A stretch of 7,120 bases of DNA from Oxalobacteraceae bacterium. Its GTDB lineage: Bacteria > Pseudomonadota > Gammaproteobacteria > Burkholderiales > Burkholderiaceae_D. The notes beneath the pieces were generated by a model. It worked only from the letters and a program-made list of their open reading frames with translations. It had not been told where the DNA came from and searched no databases. The stretch covers positions 1-7,120 of the forward strand of contig CANKWG010000120.1 of assembly GCA_947487325.1 (NCBI GenBank). The letters run 5' to 3'. Within the stretch, counting starts at the first letter, position 1. Each line of letters starts with the position of its first letter. Below are positions 6,303 to 7,120 of this stretch, piece by piece. A program made the position numbers and the translations under genes.

Positions 6303-6317
6303 CCCTAATCAGTAGGG
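6303..6317. other. Small hairpin between convergent genes
   Basis: CCCTA (6303-6307) pairs with TAGGG (6313-6317) over the loop ATCAG, directly after the pirin stop codon. No T tract follows on either strand, so it is at best a weak, possibly bidirectional, 3' boundary for the two converging transcripts. Confidence 0.3.
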
Positions 6318-6337
6318 TGAATCGCCGACTGTGACGA

Positions 6338-7120
6338 CTAGGCCTTGAAGTGCTGCCACACCAGATCGGCCGCACACAAATCTTCGATGGCCGTACCCAC
6401 CGATTTAAATAGTGTGATTTCCTGCGCATTACTGCGTCCAGCATGACGACCACTGACCAAGTCGGCCAGCTCGGCAAGCACCGATCCGCGCGTGATGAGC
6501 CCTGCTTGCATAGGCTGCACCAAATCGCCAGCCTCTGCCAGTGCGCCATCGAAGGTATCGACAAACAGCTGCGCGGTAGACATCAGCCCGTCATCGGCTT
6601 CACGCATGTCCGGTTTGAAGCCACCCACCAGATCGATATGCGTGCCCGGCCTTACTGAGGCCAATTGCAGTAATGCCTGCCGGCTGGTGGTGGCGCAGCT
6701 GATCAAGTCAGCTACCTTCGAGGCGGCACCAAGATCTTCTGCAACATCGATCACCACTGAGGCTGGTAATCCCAGCGCCTGAATTTTTTCGATAGTGAGT
6801 TGCGCCTTCTGCCGATCGCGTCCCCATACCGTCACACGATGTATATCTCGCACTGCGCAGTGCGCCACCGCCATATAAGGTGCCAATTGTCCAGTCCCGA
6901 CGATGAGCAGGTGCTCACTCTCAGGTCGAGACAAGTAGGTGGAGGCCAGCGCAGACGCGGCTGCCGTACGACGCAGGGTGAGTTCTTCGCCATCCATCAG
7001 TGCCAGCGGCGTACCTGTCGTTGTATCGAGCAAAATGAACAGCGCCTGCACAGTGGGCAGTTGACGCGCCTGATTCTCGGGCACCACCGTCACCAGCTTG
7101 ACGCCCAGATGCGCATCCGC
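6338..7120 (-). CDS. Ornithine cyclodeaminase/mu-crystallin family protein (5' end outside window)
   Basis: 260 residues are visible and the frame stays open to the right edge. The segment before the in-frame GTG at 7091-7093 (HLGVKLVTVVPENQ) belongs to the family fold, so that GTG is internal and about 50-60 residues are missing. Marks are LPTVQALFILLD, DGEELTLRRTAAASALA, the Rossmann NAD(P) loop GTGQLA (bases 6881-6898) and LVGGFKPDMREADD near the C-terminal third. The family includes ornithine cyclodeaminase (ornithine to proline plus ammonia), delta1-pyrroline-2-carboxylate/ketimine reductases and alanine dehydrogenase-like enzymes. The visible part does not decide among them. The end QHFKA and stop lie 35 bp from the convergent pirin gene. 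No frameshift is seen. Confidence 0.9.
   Translation of the reverse strand, partial: ADAHLGVKLVTVVPENQARQLPTVQALFILLDTTTGTPLALMDGEELTLRRTAAASALASTYLSRPESEHLLIVGTGQLAPYMAVAHCAVRDIHRVTVWGRDRQKAQLTIEKIQALGLPASVVIDVAEDLGAASKVADLISCATTSRQALLQLASVRPGTHIDLVGGFKPDMREADDGLMSTAQLFVDTFDGALAEAGDLVQPMQAGLITRGSVLAELADLVSGRHAGRSNAQEITLFKSVGTAIEDLCAADLVWQHFKA

Noticed and set aside
6303..6317. Rho-independent terminator after the pirin gene
   Set aside because: The stem is only 5 bp and no T tract follows on either strand, so it was listed only as a weak hairpin.
7091..7093. GTG as the start of the last gene
   Set aside because: The frame is open to the right edge and the upstream residues fit the cyclodeaminase family, so the gene is cut by the window.
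1..7120. tRNA, rRNA, CRISPR array, insertion sequence or integrase
   Set aside because: No cloverleaf, rRNA segment, regularly spaced repeat, transposase motif or terminal inverted repeat pair was seen on either strand.

Overview
The window looks like chromosomal DNA of a betaproteobacterium, probably Burkholderiales. This rests on the GroEL sequence (including its Gly-Gly-Met tail), a CIRCE-controlled groESL operon, an RbgA/YlqF GTPase and overall gene style. No genus can be fixed from it. Most genes have moderately high GC (sampled lines about 57-58%). One gene, between positions 1600 and 2775, is clearly AT-richer (sampled lines 25-50%).

Layout from left to right: (i) plus strand, the 3' part of a circularly permuted ribosome-assembly GTPase (rbgA/ylqF), cut by the window edge; (ii) plus strand, 24 bp later, an ECHDC3-like enoyl-CoA hydratase/isomerase family protein lacking both classical catalytic glutamates; (iii) minus strand, ending 5 bp from the previous stop, an unannotated-looking 391-residue protein. 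Its C-terminal half carries the R / S-T-T / E-x-E signature of an arginine-type mono-ADP-ribosyltransferase, and its N-terminus resembles a type III secretion signal; (iv) minus strand, groEL and groES, with a strong intrinsic terminator after groEL and a sigma70-type promoter overlapped by a CIRCE operator before groES; (v) plus strand, a pirin-family cupin with its four metal ligands intact; (vi) minus strand, the 3' part of an ornithine cyclodeaminase/mu-crystallin family gene, cut by the right edge.

The housekeeping genes do not form one pathway: they are ribosome assembly, acyl-CoA metabolism, the essential chaperonin, a redox/metal-sensing cupin and an amino-acid dehydrogenase-like enzyme. 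The ADP-ribosyltransferase gene is the stand-out. It looks like an orphan, horizontally acquired effector or toxin gene inserted between conserved chromosomal genes. It lies downstream of groESL in the same orientation, separated by the groEL terminator, with no visible chaperone, immunity gene or transposase beside it.
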